In this document: piece after piece, positions 1 to 8,074 of the stretch
Layout: the number at the start of each line of letters is the position of its first letter
How positions within the stretch are numbered: position 1 is the first letter of the stretch
Translations under genes and position numbers: made by a program
Notes under the pieces: generated by a model
Told to the model about the DNA's origin: nothing
Database searches by the model: none
The model's input: the letters and a program-made list of their open reading frames with translations, nothing else
Assembly: GCA_022848825.1 (NCBI GenBank)
Contig: JAJISH010000324.1
Span: 1-14,501, forward strand
Direction: 5' to 3'
DNA from: Thermoplasmatota archaeon
GTDB taxonomy: Archaea; Thermoplasmatota; Thermoplasmata; RBG-16-68-12; JAGMCJ01
DNA length: 14,501 bases

Positions 1-2040
1 TACACAAGGGCTGTCAGAGCCGTCCTGGAGAACCGGGACAAGGGGAAGATCAAGGGAATCCACGGCACCATCGCTCATCTCGCGAAGGTCGACCCGAAGT
101 ACGAGGTCGCGCTGAACGTCGCGGCCGGAGCGAGGATGCAGGCCATCGTCGTGGAGGATGACTCCGTTGCCGCGAAGGCCATAGAGTTCCTGAGATCCAA
201 GCGCATCGGGCGGGCGATCTTCCTGCCCCTGAACAAGATGGTGACGAGGAGACCCCGCGGAAAGGCCCTCCTGGCCTCGGAGGATTCTCTCGGCTTTGCG
301 ATCAACCTCGTTGAATTCGACCAGAAATACGAGGCCGCCTTTTCGTATGTGTTCGGGGACACGCTCATAGTGGAGGACCTCGGGTCCGCTAGGAAGCTGA
401 TGGGCGGCGTGAGGATCACGACGCTTGACGGAGAGCTGATCGAGGCAAGCGGGGCCATGATCGGCGGACAGATCGAGAGGGCCATCATCAAGTTCGGGTC
501 ACCGGACAAGGGAGAGATTGACAAGGTCTCCAAGGAGCTCCGAAGGGCCACGAAGAAGGCGGACGAGACAAGGAAGGAGATCGGAACTATCAGAGACCAG
601 ATCAAGACCGCCGAGGATGGCCTGAGCGACGCGAGAGAAGGGTCGGAGTCGTCCACGTTCAAGCTGTCCACGCTGAAGGCCAAGATCAAGGATTTCAAGA
701 AGAAGTCCAGGTCCCTTTCGGAGAAGGTCGAGGAAGCCCTTTCGGACCTGGAGGAGCTGAGCAACAGCAGGGCAACGGCCGCCAAGGAGATCTCCGATTT
801 GGAAAAGACCATCAGGTCCATGAAGGACGAGAGAGAGGGTGTGAAGAGGAGACTCGAGAAATCCACACCGGAGGCCCTTTCCAAGGAGCTCAGGTCCCTC
901 GAGAAGGAGAGGAGCGGCCTTCGAGAGGAGATCAACGCCCTCGAGTCGAAGAGGGAGACCGTCAAGACGCAAATCTCAGTGATCGACGACAGAAAGAAAG
1001 AGATGACGGAAAGGCTCGAGTTCATGGAGACGTTCATCGAGGAGAACTCCCAGAAGTCAAAGGAGATGGAAAAGAAGAAGAGAGAGTCCAAGGAGAAGCT
1101 CCTCGCCTTCGAGAAGGTCGAGCAGTCGATGGGAGAGGAGCTTAAGGAGATCCGGGACCGCCGGGACGATGCCTACAGGGAGAAGACGAGGCTCGAGAAC
1201 GAGATCGACAAGATCATCCACAAGATGGACACGAAGGAGGACTTCCTTCTCGGGCTCCAGCGGGAGCTGGATGTCGGGAAGCAGAACCTCGATGAGGCGG
1301 AGAAGACCCTGGAGGGCTATGAGATCGAGAGCACGGACGACCTCCCATCGGCCAACGATCTCAAGAGGACCATCGAGGAGTGCCAGAACTCTATCGAGAC
1401 CCTGGGCCCCGTCAACATGAGGGCCCTCGAGGACTACGACAGGCAGAAGGACAGACACCAGGAGCTGAAGGACGAGTTCTCGCAGCTCGAGAAGCAGAGG
1501 AAGAACCTCCTCGGTCTGGTCGACGACCTGAACTCCAGGAAGAAGGACGGGCTCATGAAGGTCTTCACCGCGATCAACGAGAACTTCAGGCAGATACACA
1601 AGGAGCTCTCGGATGGAGGCGAGGCGGAGCTTGTCCTGGAGAACGAGAAGAACCCCTTCGAGGGCGGACTCCTGATCAAGGCGAGACCGAGGCACAAGAA
1701 GCTCCTCAGGCTGGAAGCGCTCTCGGGCGGCGAGAAGAGCCTGGTCTCGATGGCATTCATCTTCGCACTTCAGCAGTACGACCCGTCCCCGTTCTACTTC
1801 TTGGACGAGGTCGACCAGAACCTGGACGCGGTCAACGCGGAGAAGATAGCTCGGGCGATCAAGGAGCACTCCGCTGTCGCCCAGTTCATCCAGATATCGC
1901 TCAGAAAGGTCACGCTGAAGGAATCGGACAACATCGTGGGCGTCACGATGCAAGACGAGGGAGTCTCCAACGTGGTGATGGAGGTCGGCATAAGGGAGAC
2001 CCCGGAACCCGAGCCCCCCACGGTGGAGGTGACGCCGTGA
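1..2040 (+). CDS. smc: Chromosome segregation protein SMC, 5'-truncated by the window edge
   Basis: This is the C-terminal 679 residues of an SMC ATPase, the rod-shaped subunit that loops and compacts chromosomal DNA. The reading frame is open from base 1, so the N-terminal head and first coiled-coil arm lie outside the window. Visible residues 1-160 are the hinge dimerisation domain (IHGTIAHL, then AGARMQAIVVEDD, then SGAMIGGQ). Residues 160-480 are a Lys/Glu/Arg-rich coiled coil. The C-terminal head follows, with the ABC signature LSGGEKS at 574-580, Walker B FYFLDEVD at 598-605 and D-loop NLDAVN at 607-612. The switch region reads QISLRK, with Leu where many ABC ATPases have His; I believe this is common in archaeal SMCs. 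The tail is Pro/Glu-rich. The stop overlaps the scpA start. Family assignment is essentially certain. Confidence 0.97.
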   Translation, partial: YTRAVRAVLENRDKGKIKGIHGTIAHLAKVDPKYEVALNVAAGARMQAIVVEDDSVAAKAIEFLRSKRIGRAIFLPLNKMVTRRPRGKALLASEDSLGFAINLVEFDQKYEAAFSYVFGDTLIVEDLGSARKLMGGVRITTLDGELIEASGAMIGGQIERAIIKFGSPDKGEIDKVSKELRRATKKADETRKEIGTIRDQIKTAEDGLSDAREGSESSTFKLSTLKAKIKDFKKKSRSLSEKVEEALSDLEELSNSRATAAKEISDLEKTIRSMKDEREGVKRRLEKSTPEALSKELRSLEKERSGLREEINALESKRETVKTQISVIDDRKKEMTERLEFMETFIEENSQKSKEMEKKKRESKEKLLAFEKVEQSMGEELKEIRDRRDDAYREKTRLENEIDKIIHKMDTKEDFLLGLQRELDVGKQNLDEAEKTLEGYEIESTDDLPSANDLKRTIEECQNSIETLGPVNMRALEDYDRQKDRHQELKDEFSQLEKQRKNLLGLVDDLNSRKKDGLMKVFTAINENFRQIHKELSDGGEAELVLENEKNPFEGGLLIKARPRHKKLLRLEALSGGEKSLVSMAFIFALQQYDPSPFYFLDEVDQNLDAVNAEKIARAIKEHSAVAQFIQISLRKVTLKESDNIVGVTMQDEGVSNVVMEVGIRETPEPEPPTVEVTP
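2025..2032 (+). promoter_or_regulatory. Strong Shine-Dalgarno site for scpA inside the smc 3' end
   Basis: GGAGGTGA is a full-length match to the anti-SD end of archaeal 16S rRNA. It sits 4 bases before the GTG at 2037. It decides the scpA start, because no ATG in frame lies nearby. Confidence 0.8.
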
Positions 2041-2954
2041 AGGAGAGCTACGAGGCGGTCCTCAACCACCTGCTCTTTCACAAGGCGCTGATCTCCGAGC
2101 AAGAAAACGGTGAGAGGATAGCCGAGTACTTGCAGATGATCGAAGAGATAAACAAGGGGATGCACATCGCGTGCAGGGATCCCATGGAGAAGAGCCTCGC
2201 TGCGGCCTTCGAGCTTGTCATCGAGAGCAAGTTCGATCCGTGGGACATAAACCTGGTGGAGTTCACCAAGATGTACTTGAAGAAGGTCAAGCTGGACGGG
2301 GACGTGAATTTCGTGGTGGCGGGCCGCTTGATTCTCATGGCATGGTCCATCCTCAAGCTCCAAAGCGACGAGGTCCTGGAGGACGCTACGCCGCAACTTC
2401 CCGCTGAAGAGTGCTTCTTCTCGGATTGGGACATCCCGCTGGAGTTCTATCAGGCGCCCGAGGACCTTGACTACACCAACGTGATAATGCACACGGGCAT
2501 GAACCCGCTCAAGCAGGCGGTCAGAAGGCAGCCCGAGAGGAAGGTCACCCTGATCGAGCTCGTCGATGCCTTCGATGAGGCGAGAAAGGAATCCGAGTAC
2601 AGGGCCAAGATCGAGTCCCTCAGAGTGGCGGGCACGGAGCAGAGGGACGTGGAGTTCCACTCAAGGGTTCACAAGGAGAATCTGAGCGAGGACATGGTAG
2701 CGACATGGTCGCGAATCCGACAGTTCAACGGCGAGGCGATCCCCCTTCACAACCTCTGGGACAACGACGTCTGGGACCGCGTGACGGTGTTCGTATCGGT
2801 GCTCTTCCTCTGCATGATGAACAAAGTGAAACTATGGCAGCGGAGAATGCCGCACGGCGAGATATTCGTGAAGACCCTGGCTGGAGAGGAACTGTTGACC
2901 CAGGAGGATGTCGCAGAGACCCTCGAAGTGGATAAACTGGCGGTGATGAATTGA
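2037..2954 (+). CDS. scpA: Segregation and condensation protein A (kleisin)
   Basis: A 305-residue ScpA kleisin, which bridges the SMC heads and recruits ScpB. The GTG start at 2037 overlaps the smc stop in GTGA and is preceded by GGAGGTGA. The N-terminal region begins KESYEAVLNHLLFHKALI and carries the conserved SKFDPWDINLVEFT segment near residues 63-76 (family feature: binding to the SMC coiled-coil neck). GRLILMAWSILKLQS follows near residues 95-109. The C-terminal 70 residues (VTVFVSVLFLCMMNKVKLWQ, then GEIFVKTL) are the winged-helix domain that contacts the other SMC head. The middle is acidic and less conserved. Second gene of the smc-scpA-scpB operon; a TTGA overlap couples it to scpB. 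The length is slightly above many bacterial ScpAs. Confidence 0.93.
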   Translation: MKESYEAVLNHLLFHKALISEQENGERIAEYLQMIEEINKGMHIACRDPMEKSLAAAFELVIESKFDPWDINLVEFTKMYLKKVKLDGDVNFVVAGRLILMAWSILKLQSDEVLEDATPQLPAEECFFSDWDIPLEFYQAPEDLDYTNVIMHTGMNPLKQAVRRQPERKVTLIELVDAFDEARKESEYRAKIESLRVAGTEQRDVEFHSRVHKENLSEDMVATWSRIRQFNGEAIPLHNLWDNDVWDRVTVFVSVLFLCMMNKVKLWQRRMPHGEIFVKTLAGEELLTQEDVAETLEVDKLAVMN

Positions 2955-3451
2955 AGGCGAAAGGCGTCGTTGAGGCTGCTCTATTCTCATCGTCCCACCC
3001 GCTCAGGATAGCCGAGATCTCGGACAGAACTGGCCTGAGCAAGGACGTGGTCAAGAGGTCCCTTGATGACCTGAGAAGGAGATACAACAGAGGCGAGAGC
3101 GCCATAGAGATAAGCAGGATAGGTCAGAGCTACATCATGAAGGTGAAGGAGGAGTACTCGGATGAGGTGCTGGAGTTCTCCGAATCGCATATCAACCGCG
3201 ACGTGCTCAAAACGGCCTCGTTGATAGCATATCATCAACCGATCATGCAGAGCGACCTGAAGATCCTCGTGGGAGGCAAGGTCTACGACCATGTGAAGGC
3301 TCTCAGGGACCTGGGGCTCATCATCACAAGAAGGAGGGGTCCCACATACGAGCTCGTAACCAGTGGGGCGTTCTCGGAATACTTCGGATTACCATCTAGC
3401 AACAGAGAAATCGTGAAGAAGGTGATGGCAGAGAGGATAGGAATACAGTAA
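2951..3451 (+). CDS. scpB: Segregation and condensation protein B
   Basis: A 166-residue ScpB, a dimeric double winged-helix protein that binds the kleisin linker and regulates the SMC ATPase. The first winged helix covers about residues 3-75 (VVEAALFSSSHPLRIAEIS, then GLSKDVVKRSLDDL). The second covers about 80-150, with the family motif LKTASLIAYHQPIMQSDLK and the turn to GLIITRRRGPTYELVTS ending at YFGLPS. The start is TTG at 2951, overlapping the scpA stop codon in TTGA, with GGTGA 4 bases upstream. The ATG at 2946 is out of frame, which leaves TTG as the best start. The protein is short but complete. It is the last gene of the condensin operon; a promoter-bearing gap follows. Confidence 0.92.
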   Translation: MKAKGVVEAALFSSSHPLRIAEISDRTGLSKDVVKRSLDDLRRRYNRGESAIEISRIGQSYIMKVKEEYSDEVLEFSESHINRDVLKTASLIAYHQPIMQSDLKILVGGKVYDHVKALRDLGLIITRRRGPTYELVTSGAFSEYFGLPSSNREIVKKVMAERIGIQ

Positions 3452-3497
3452 GCCAAATAGAGTGGTCAAATCATGTGGATGGGTGAGTGTCGTTGAA

Positions 3498-3505
3498 TTT
3501 AAATA
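3498..3505 (+). promoter_or_regulatory. TATA-box candidate for the giant repeat protein
   Basis: TTTAAATA stands in a 135-base gap after scpB. An archaeal TATA box here would start transcription near 3528-3531, giving a leader of about 57 bases before the ATG at 3587. GGAG at 3576-3579 is a modest ribosome-binding site 7 bases before that ATG. The placement suggests the giant gene is transcribed separately from smc-scpA-scpB. Confidence 0.55.
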
Positions 3506-3586
3506 GAGGCAGGGTCATAAGTTAAGTCTAACGACTGGAAGCTTGATGGAGCACAGCGTATAGCACACTGACTGCGGAGCCTAAGC

Positions 3587-6500
3587 ATGAGTTATCTCAA
3601 ACATATCCAGCTATCAAAGCAGCTGGAAGAACGAGCGAAAGAGGCGACCAAGTTCCGACAGCTCGCAGAGAAGGAGCTTGAGGAAGCCAAGAAGGGAATC
3701 GAAGAGGCCAAGAAGATAGACGCCAACATCGCCGAATCGGAAGCCACTTTTTCTGAGGCAGATGATGCTAAAAGGGGCAAGGACTACAAGCTTGCCCTGG
3801 AGAAGGCCACCGAATCGAAGCAGAAGGCATTGAAGGCGTATCAGGAACGTGTCAAGACAATCGTGGATTCGAGCCTCGTCCTCCTGAAACTGGCCAAGGA
3901 CATAGGGGCAGATACATCATCTGCCGACAGCCTGGCGAAGAGCGCTGGCGAGGCTCTTTCACAGGATGACCTCGAGAAGTCCATAGAGTTCGCCCAAAAG
4001 AGCTGGGAGAAATCGGAGAAGATACTTCACGAGCACCTGTCAAGTTCGTTCTCGACCGCTCAGTCGATAATTGTTGCCGCCAAGAAGCAGGAGAAGGACA
4101 CCTCTGTGGCGGAGGACCTTCTGTCGCGTGCAAGGAGCGCTGTGGAAGACCAGGATTACCAGACCGCCATGGACTACATGAACGAGTGTATGGAATCGGT
4201 CAGCTCGGAACTCAGCCAGGACATAAACGGGATGCTTGAGGATGCCCGGGCCATGATAGACGTCTCCAAGGAGATCGGGGAAGACACATCCAAGGTGGAT
4301 GGCATAGTCGAAAGAGCAAGGGCGGAACTCGAGAACAAGGATTTCGAAGGGTCCCTGAACTCCTCCAAGCAGGCGAGAGCGGAGGCGGAGAAGCTCCTCC
4401 ACAGAAGCGTCGAGAACGGAATGGACACTGTCGAAAAGGCCATAGCCAAGGCCGAGAGAATCAAGGCGGACACGAGCAAGACGAAGACGCTCCTGTCCGA
4501 GACCAGGGATTCGCTGAAGGGTAGCAACTACAAGGAATCCGTGGTGCTCATCAAGAAGGCCTTGGAGAGCATCGAGAATGCTCAGTTCCAGACCGTACTC
4601 GAGACCATTTCCAGATCCAGATCCAAGTTTGTCACAGCGAGAGACATCGGCGCCGACCTTGGCAAGGCGATGGAACTACTGAACGCCTCAAGGGAATCGC
4701 TGAAGAAGGGCGATTTCGAGAGCGCCCTGGAACACGCTCGGAAGGGCGACGAAGAAGTCGACAGGCTTGTGGAGGAGTTCCGATCTGTTGAGAAGGAAGT
4801 ATCTCAGCTCCAGGCCGATTTCGCGGAGGCGGAGGGCCTCGGCGTGGACATATCATCGGCGAAGGCTCTCCTCGACAAGGCGAGCCTGGCGCTCAAGACG
4901 AGGAGCTTCGGGCGCGTGGCGAAACACATGGAGGAGAGCAAGGACGAGCTGGAGAAGGCGCAGTACGAGAGGACCATGGAGCTGATCGAGTCCGCCGAGC
5001 TTGGACTCACTCTCGGAGAGCAGATTGGCGCTGACCTCAGCAAAGCGGACATCATCCTCGAAGAGTGCGTCGTCCTGACGAAGTCCAAGGACTACCTCAA
5101 GGCGATAGGGCTGGCAACCGAGTGCAGGGAAGTCACCGATGGGAAGGTCGATGAACACCTCGTGGAGACCATAGAGAGCCTTAGTGCGTCCGTGGACTCA
5201 ATCGGCAAGGAGGCGGTCTCGGCCAGGAAGCTGCTGGACAAGGCGGAGAGCGCGCTCGCGATAAAGGACTTCTCGAAGGCCACCGAGCTCGTGACCGATG
5301 CACGCGACCTCCTCGAAGAGAAGTTCAAGGAGAAGGGGACTGGTCTCCTCCAGAGCCTCGAGGCCGGGATCGAGATCGGAAAGGTGATGGGTGAGACAAC
5401 TGACGAGCTCGAGACGAGACTTGAGAGCGTCAGGCAATCGATCCAGGAAGGCAAGTTCAACGAGCTCGTGAAGGTGACGGAGGATGTCGCTTCCGAGGTT
5501 TCGGGGCTGACGGACTCCGCCTTCTCATACGTCAAGGAGAAGGTCGTGGAGGCGAGAAAGGCAGGCGTCAGCATAGAGGAGATGAGGAGCCTCCTGAAGA
5601 AGGCGAAAATCGCCATGGGGACGGAGGACTACTCCGATGCTTTGGGCCTGCTCGTGGACTGCAATCGGACCGTGGACGTGCTTCTCAAGGACCACAAGGA
5701 GACGTACAACGCGATATCCTCCTCAGCCGCACTCGTCGGTGAGGCCAGAAAGAAGAGGATGGATGTCTCGAAGGCACTCAGGATCCTTCTCGCGGCGAAG
5801 AAGGCGTTTGAGGGTCATGACTACGAGAAGGCCCTCGACCTCGCTACCAGGAGCAGGAAGGAAGCCGAGAAGCTCATGGTCCTGTACTCATCCGCGGAGA
5901 AAATCGCTGCCGTCAATGAGAGAATCGAGCTCGCTCAGGGATTGGAAATCGACATCGCCGGGATGAACGGGATCGTAGAAGAGGCAAAGGATGCGATAAA
6001 GGAGAAGAGGTACGAAGCTGCCCTTGAACTGGCGAAGAAGAGCTTGTCCGGCGTAGAGGAGCTTCTCAGGGATGGCATACTCGGCGCCATCACATCATCA
6101 CAATCAATCTCAACGGAGTCCCGCGAGATGGGCATTCTTACGGAGGCGGCGGACGACGACCTCACAGAAGCCAGGAAGCTCCTTGACGAGGGCGACTACG
6201 AGGCATCGGCGAAACTGACAGCCCAGGCAAAAGATGCCCTATCAGACATGCGCGGGAAGCTCGATGAGGCCGCCGAGAGGGTCAAGGAGGCGAGAACCGC
6301 CCTCCAGGAGATCCAGAGCATGAACGTCGAGTCCCCGGAATCCGTGAGACTGCTCGAAAGAGCGGAAAGGGGCATTGAGACGGGGCGATACGAGGACGCG
6401 CTGGAATCTGCAGAGGAGTGCCTCAGGACCTTGCAGCTCGAGAGGGATACGTACATCACTGATATGATAAACTCGTTCATCGAGGTCATCAAGAAGTCCA

Positions 6501-8074
6501 AGCAGGAAGGTGTGAACACAAAATCCGCAGAGGAGCTGATCGCGAAGGCCAAGAACCACTTCAGGGACGGGGAGTACAAGGAGTCCATCGAATTCGCGAT
6601 GAAGAGTGAGAGCGAGGTTGAGAGAGTTGGCCTCCAGCAAGACATGGCCAGAAAGGCCATCACGACCGCGAAGAAGAAGATGGACGGTTTCCCAATCACT
6701 ATCCAAGAGGCAGAGGATTTCTTGCGGGAAGCGCAAGGAGCCTTCAACGGTGGCGAATACCCCAAGGCACTCGAACTGAGCCTGAAGAGCGGGGACGTTT
6801 TCCACGAGGCAGTCGAGGCCTATGAGGATGCGAAGAAGTCGTTCGGACGAGCGGAGAAGATGCACGACACCATCGTTTCAATAGGGGCGGACTCCTCCGG
6901 AATCGAGAAGATGCTGGTCGAGGCCAAGTCCGCGCTCGATTCAGGCAACATGAAAGCGGCCAAGGAGGCCGCCAGTCAGTGCCATGAGTGGGCAACGGGC
7001 ATTGGCGAATCCCATCTGCTCCAGATCGCGACCCAGACGTCAGAGGACGTCGACCTTGCCGAAGAGCTTGGCCTGGAGAGCAGTCTGTCGAGACACAAAT
7101 TGGGAGAGGGCAAGGCCCTCATCAAGACGAGGGACTTCGAGACCGCCAAGAACCTCATCGAATCCGCCAAGCAGGAGGTCGAGGGCATTCTGTCCGAGGT
7201 CGCCAACCAGGTGATTGCGAATTCCGAGAGCGCTGTGCGGTACGCCAAGAAGATGGGCGCGGATGTTGCCGAGAACGAGGAGATGATCGCATCCGCGAAG
7301 GAGACCCTCGAGCAGGGGAGATACCAGGACGCTCTCGACATGGCCGAGGAAGCGGTCAAGAAGGTCGAGTCCAGCCGAAAACTCGAGAGGGAGTTCATCG
7401 ACCTCACGTACAAGGCGGACAGCATCATCGGCTCAGCGAAGAGGTTCGGGATCGACGTCAAAGAGGCAGAGAAGCTCCTCCTTCAGGCCTTGGACGCGAA
7501 GAATGTGAACATCGAGGATGCGAAAGAGCATGCGCAGCAGGCACTTGACCTGGCAAACGGGGCAATAGACGGTTTCGCCCCTTCGGTGACCGCTGAGATA
7601 GACGTCAAGAAGGCAGATCTGGATGAATGGATGGATGCGACTCTTACCCTCGAGAACAGCGGAAAGACGCTCGCCAGCAATGTCTCCATCCAGATGCTCG
7701 GAGACGCTGAGACTGAGGGGCTTGAGCCCGTCGAAAGCATCAGGGCGGGCGGCTCGGAGAGTCTCAAGTTCAGGCTCAGGATGACGGCACCAGGGACCGT
7801 GCCTCTGGCGATCAAGGTCATCTCTCACAGGGTTTTCGACGATGCTGAGTACGTCGAGGAGAGCATCGCCCAGATCGATGTGACCGGAACTCCCGGGAAG
7901 GAGAAGAAGGACATTATCAAGATGGTTGCCGAGAAGGACACGAAGTGCAATCTCTGCCGTGGGAAGATAAAGAAGGGCTTCCCGATGGTCGTCTGTCCTT
8001 GCGGGGAGGAATTCCACGACACGTGCGCGGGAAGAGTCGAGGAATGTCCCGAATGCGGGGCGTCCTTCACCTAG
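3587..8074 (+). CDS. Giant helical-repeat protein with C-terminal beta-sandwich and C4HC3 zinc finger; function unknown
   Basis: A 1495-residue protein that I cannot assign to a named family. No signal peptide or membrane segment is visible, so it should be cytoplasmic. Residues 1-45 are a charged helix. From residue 47 to about 1328 there are 21 tandem copies of a 62-residue helical unit (see the repeat entry). Residues 1333-1434 alternate hydrophobic and polar positions with Gly and Asn turns and read like an Ig/CARDB-type beta sandwich (PSVTAEIDV, LTLENSGKT, GGSESLKFRLRM). After a Lys-rich linker comes a zinc finger: C1454, C1457, C1470, C1472, H1477, C1480, C1487, C1490. Strong charge and a high Ala/Glu/Lys content fit a long solenoid or rod. 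The repeat resembles TPR-like or spectrin-like helical hairpins but is too long for a 34-residue TPR. Its place beside the condensin operon hints at, but does not show, a chromosome-related role; scaffold or adaptor are alternatives. Confidence 0.9.
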   Translation: MSYLKHIQLSKQLEERAKEATKFRQLAEKELEEAKKGIEEAKKIDANIAESEATFSEADDAKRGKDYKLALEKATESKQKALKAYQERVKTIVDSSLVLLKLAKDIGADTSSADSLAKSAGEALSQDDLEKSIEFAQKSWEKSEKILHEHLSSSFSTAQSIIVAAKKQEKDTSVAEDLLSRARSAVEDQDYQTAMDYMNECMESVSSELSQDINGMLEDARAMIDVSKEIGEDTSKVDGIVERARAELENKDFEGSLNSSKQARAEAEKLLHRSVENGMDTVEKAIAKAERIKADTSKTKTLLSETRDSLKGSNYKESVVLIKKALESIENAQFQTVLETISRSRSKFVTARDIGADLGKAMELLNASRESLKKGDFESALEHARKGDEEVDRLVEEFRSVEKEVSQLQADFAEAEGLGVDISSAKALLDKASLALKTRSFGRVAKHMEESKDELEKAQYERTMELIESAELGLTLGEQIGADLSKADIILEECVVLTKSKDYLKAIGLATECREVTDGKVDEHLVETIESLSASVDSIGKEAVSARKLLDKAESALAIKDFSKATELVTDARDLLEEKFKEKGTGLLQSLEAGIEIGKVMGETTDELETRLESVRQSIQEGKFNELVKVTEDVASEVSGLTDSAFSYVKEKVVEARKAGVSIEEMRSLLKKAKIAMGTEDYSDALGLLVDCNRTVDVLLKDHKETYNAISSSAALVGEARKKRMDVSKALRILLAAKKAFEGHDYEKALDLATRSRKEAEKLMVLYSSAEKIAAVNERIELAQGLEIDIAGMNGIVEEAKDAIKEKRYEAALELAKKSLSGVEELLRDGILGAITSSQSISTESREMGILTEAADDDLTEARKLLDEGDYEASAKLTAQAKDALSDMRGKLDEAAERVKEARTALQEIQSMNVESPESVRLLERAERGIETGRYEDALESAEECLRTLQLERDTYITDMINSFIEVIKKSKQEGVNTKSAEELIAKAKNHFRDGEYKESIEFAMKSESEVERVGLQQDMARKAITTAKKKMDGFPITIQEAEDFLREAQGAFNGGEYPKALELSLKSGDVFHEAVEAYEDAKKSFGRAEKMHDTIVSIGADSSGIEKMLVEAKSALDSGNMKAAKEAASQCHEWATGIGESHLLQIATQTSEDVDLAEELGLESSLSRHKLGEGKALIKTRDFETAKNLIESAKQEVEGILSEVANQVIANSESAVRYAKKMGADVAENEEMIASAKETLEQGRYQDALDMAEEAVKKVESSRKLEREFIDLTYKADSIIGSAKRFGIDVKEAEKLLLQALDAKNVNIEDAKEHAQQALDLANGAIDGFAPSVTAEIDVKKADLDEWMDATLTLENSGKTLASNVSIQMLGDAETEGLEPVESIRAGGSESLKFRLRMTAPGTVPLAIKVISHRVFDDAEYVEESIAQIDVTGTPGKEKKDIIKMVAEKDTKCNLCRGKIKKGFPMVVCPCGEEFHDTCAGRVEECPECGASFT
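3725..7570 (+). repeat. 21 protein-level tandem repeats of about 62 residues (186 bases)
   Basis: I aligned the Asp (or equivalent) of the recurring G-x-D-x-S motif. It falls at residues 47, 109, 171, 233, 295, 357, 421, 483, 542, 604, 662, 726, 789, 851, 915, 977, 1038, 1102, 1164, 1226 and 1290. Spacings are 58-64, most often exactly 62. Counting that residue as 1, the consensus is Ser at 3, Ala near 5, Leu-Leu/Ile at 8-9, Ala at 12, Ala-Leu at 15-16, Asp-Tyr/Phe at 20-21 and Ala near 24. A long charged helix then leads to the next unit. Units starting at 542, 604 and 662 are the most degenerate. The copies have diverged at the base level, so the duplication is old. Confidence 0.88.

Noticed and set aside
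1873..1911. Loss of the switch-region His in the SMC head (QISLR)
   Set aside because: I recall archaeal SMC proteins often carrying Leu here. All other ATPase motifs are intact, so this is not taken as a defect.
75..1953. Long open frames on the - strand opposite smc (up to 338 residues)
   Set aside because: They are antisense to a well-conserved SMC hinge and coiled coil in G+C-rich sequence. Their Leu/Ser/Arg-heavy composition is what antisense to Lys/Glu-rich codons produces.
3543..3572. A C/D-box-like pair (TTGATGG ... CTGA) in the leader of the giant gene
   Set aside because: There is only one imperfect box pair, with no C'/D' set and no closing stem.
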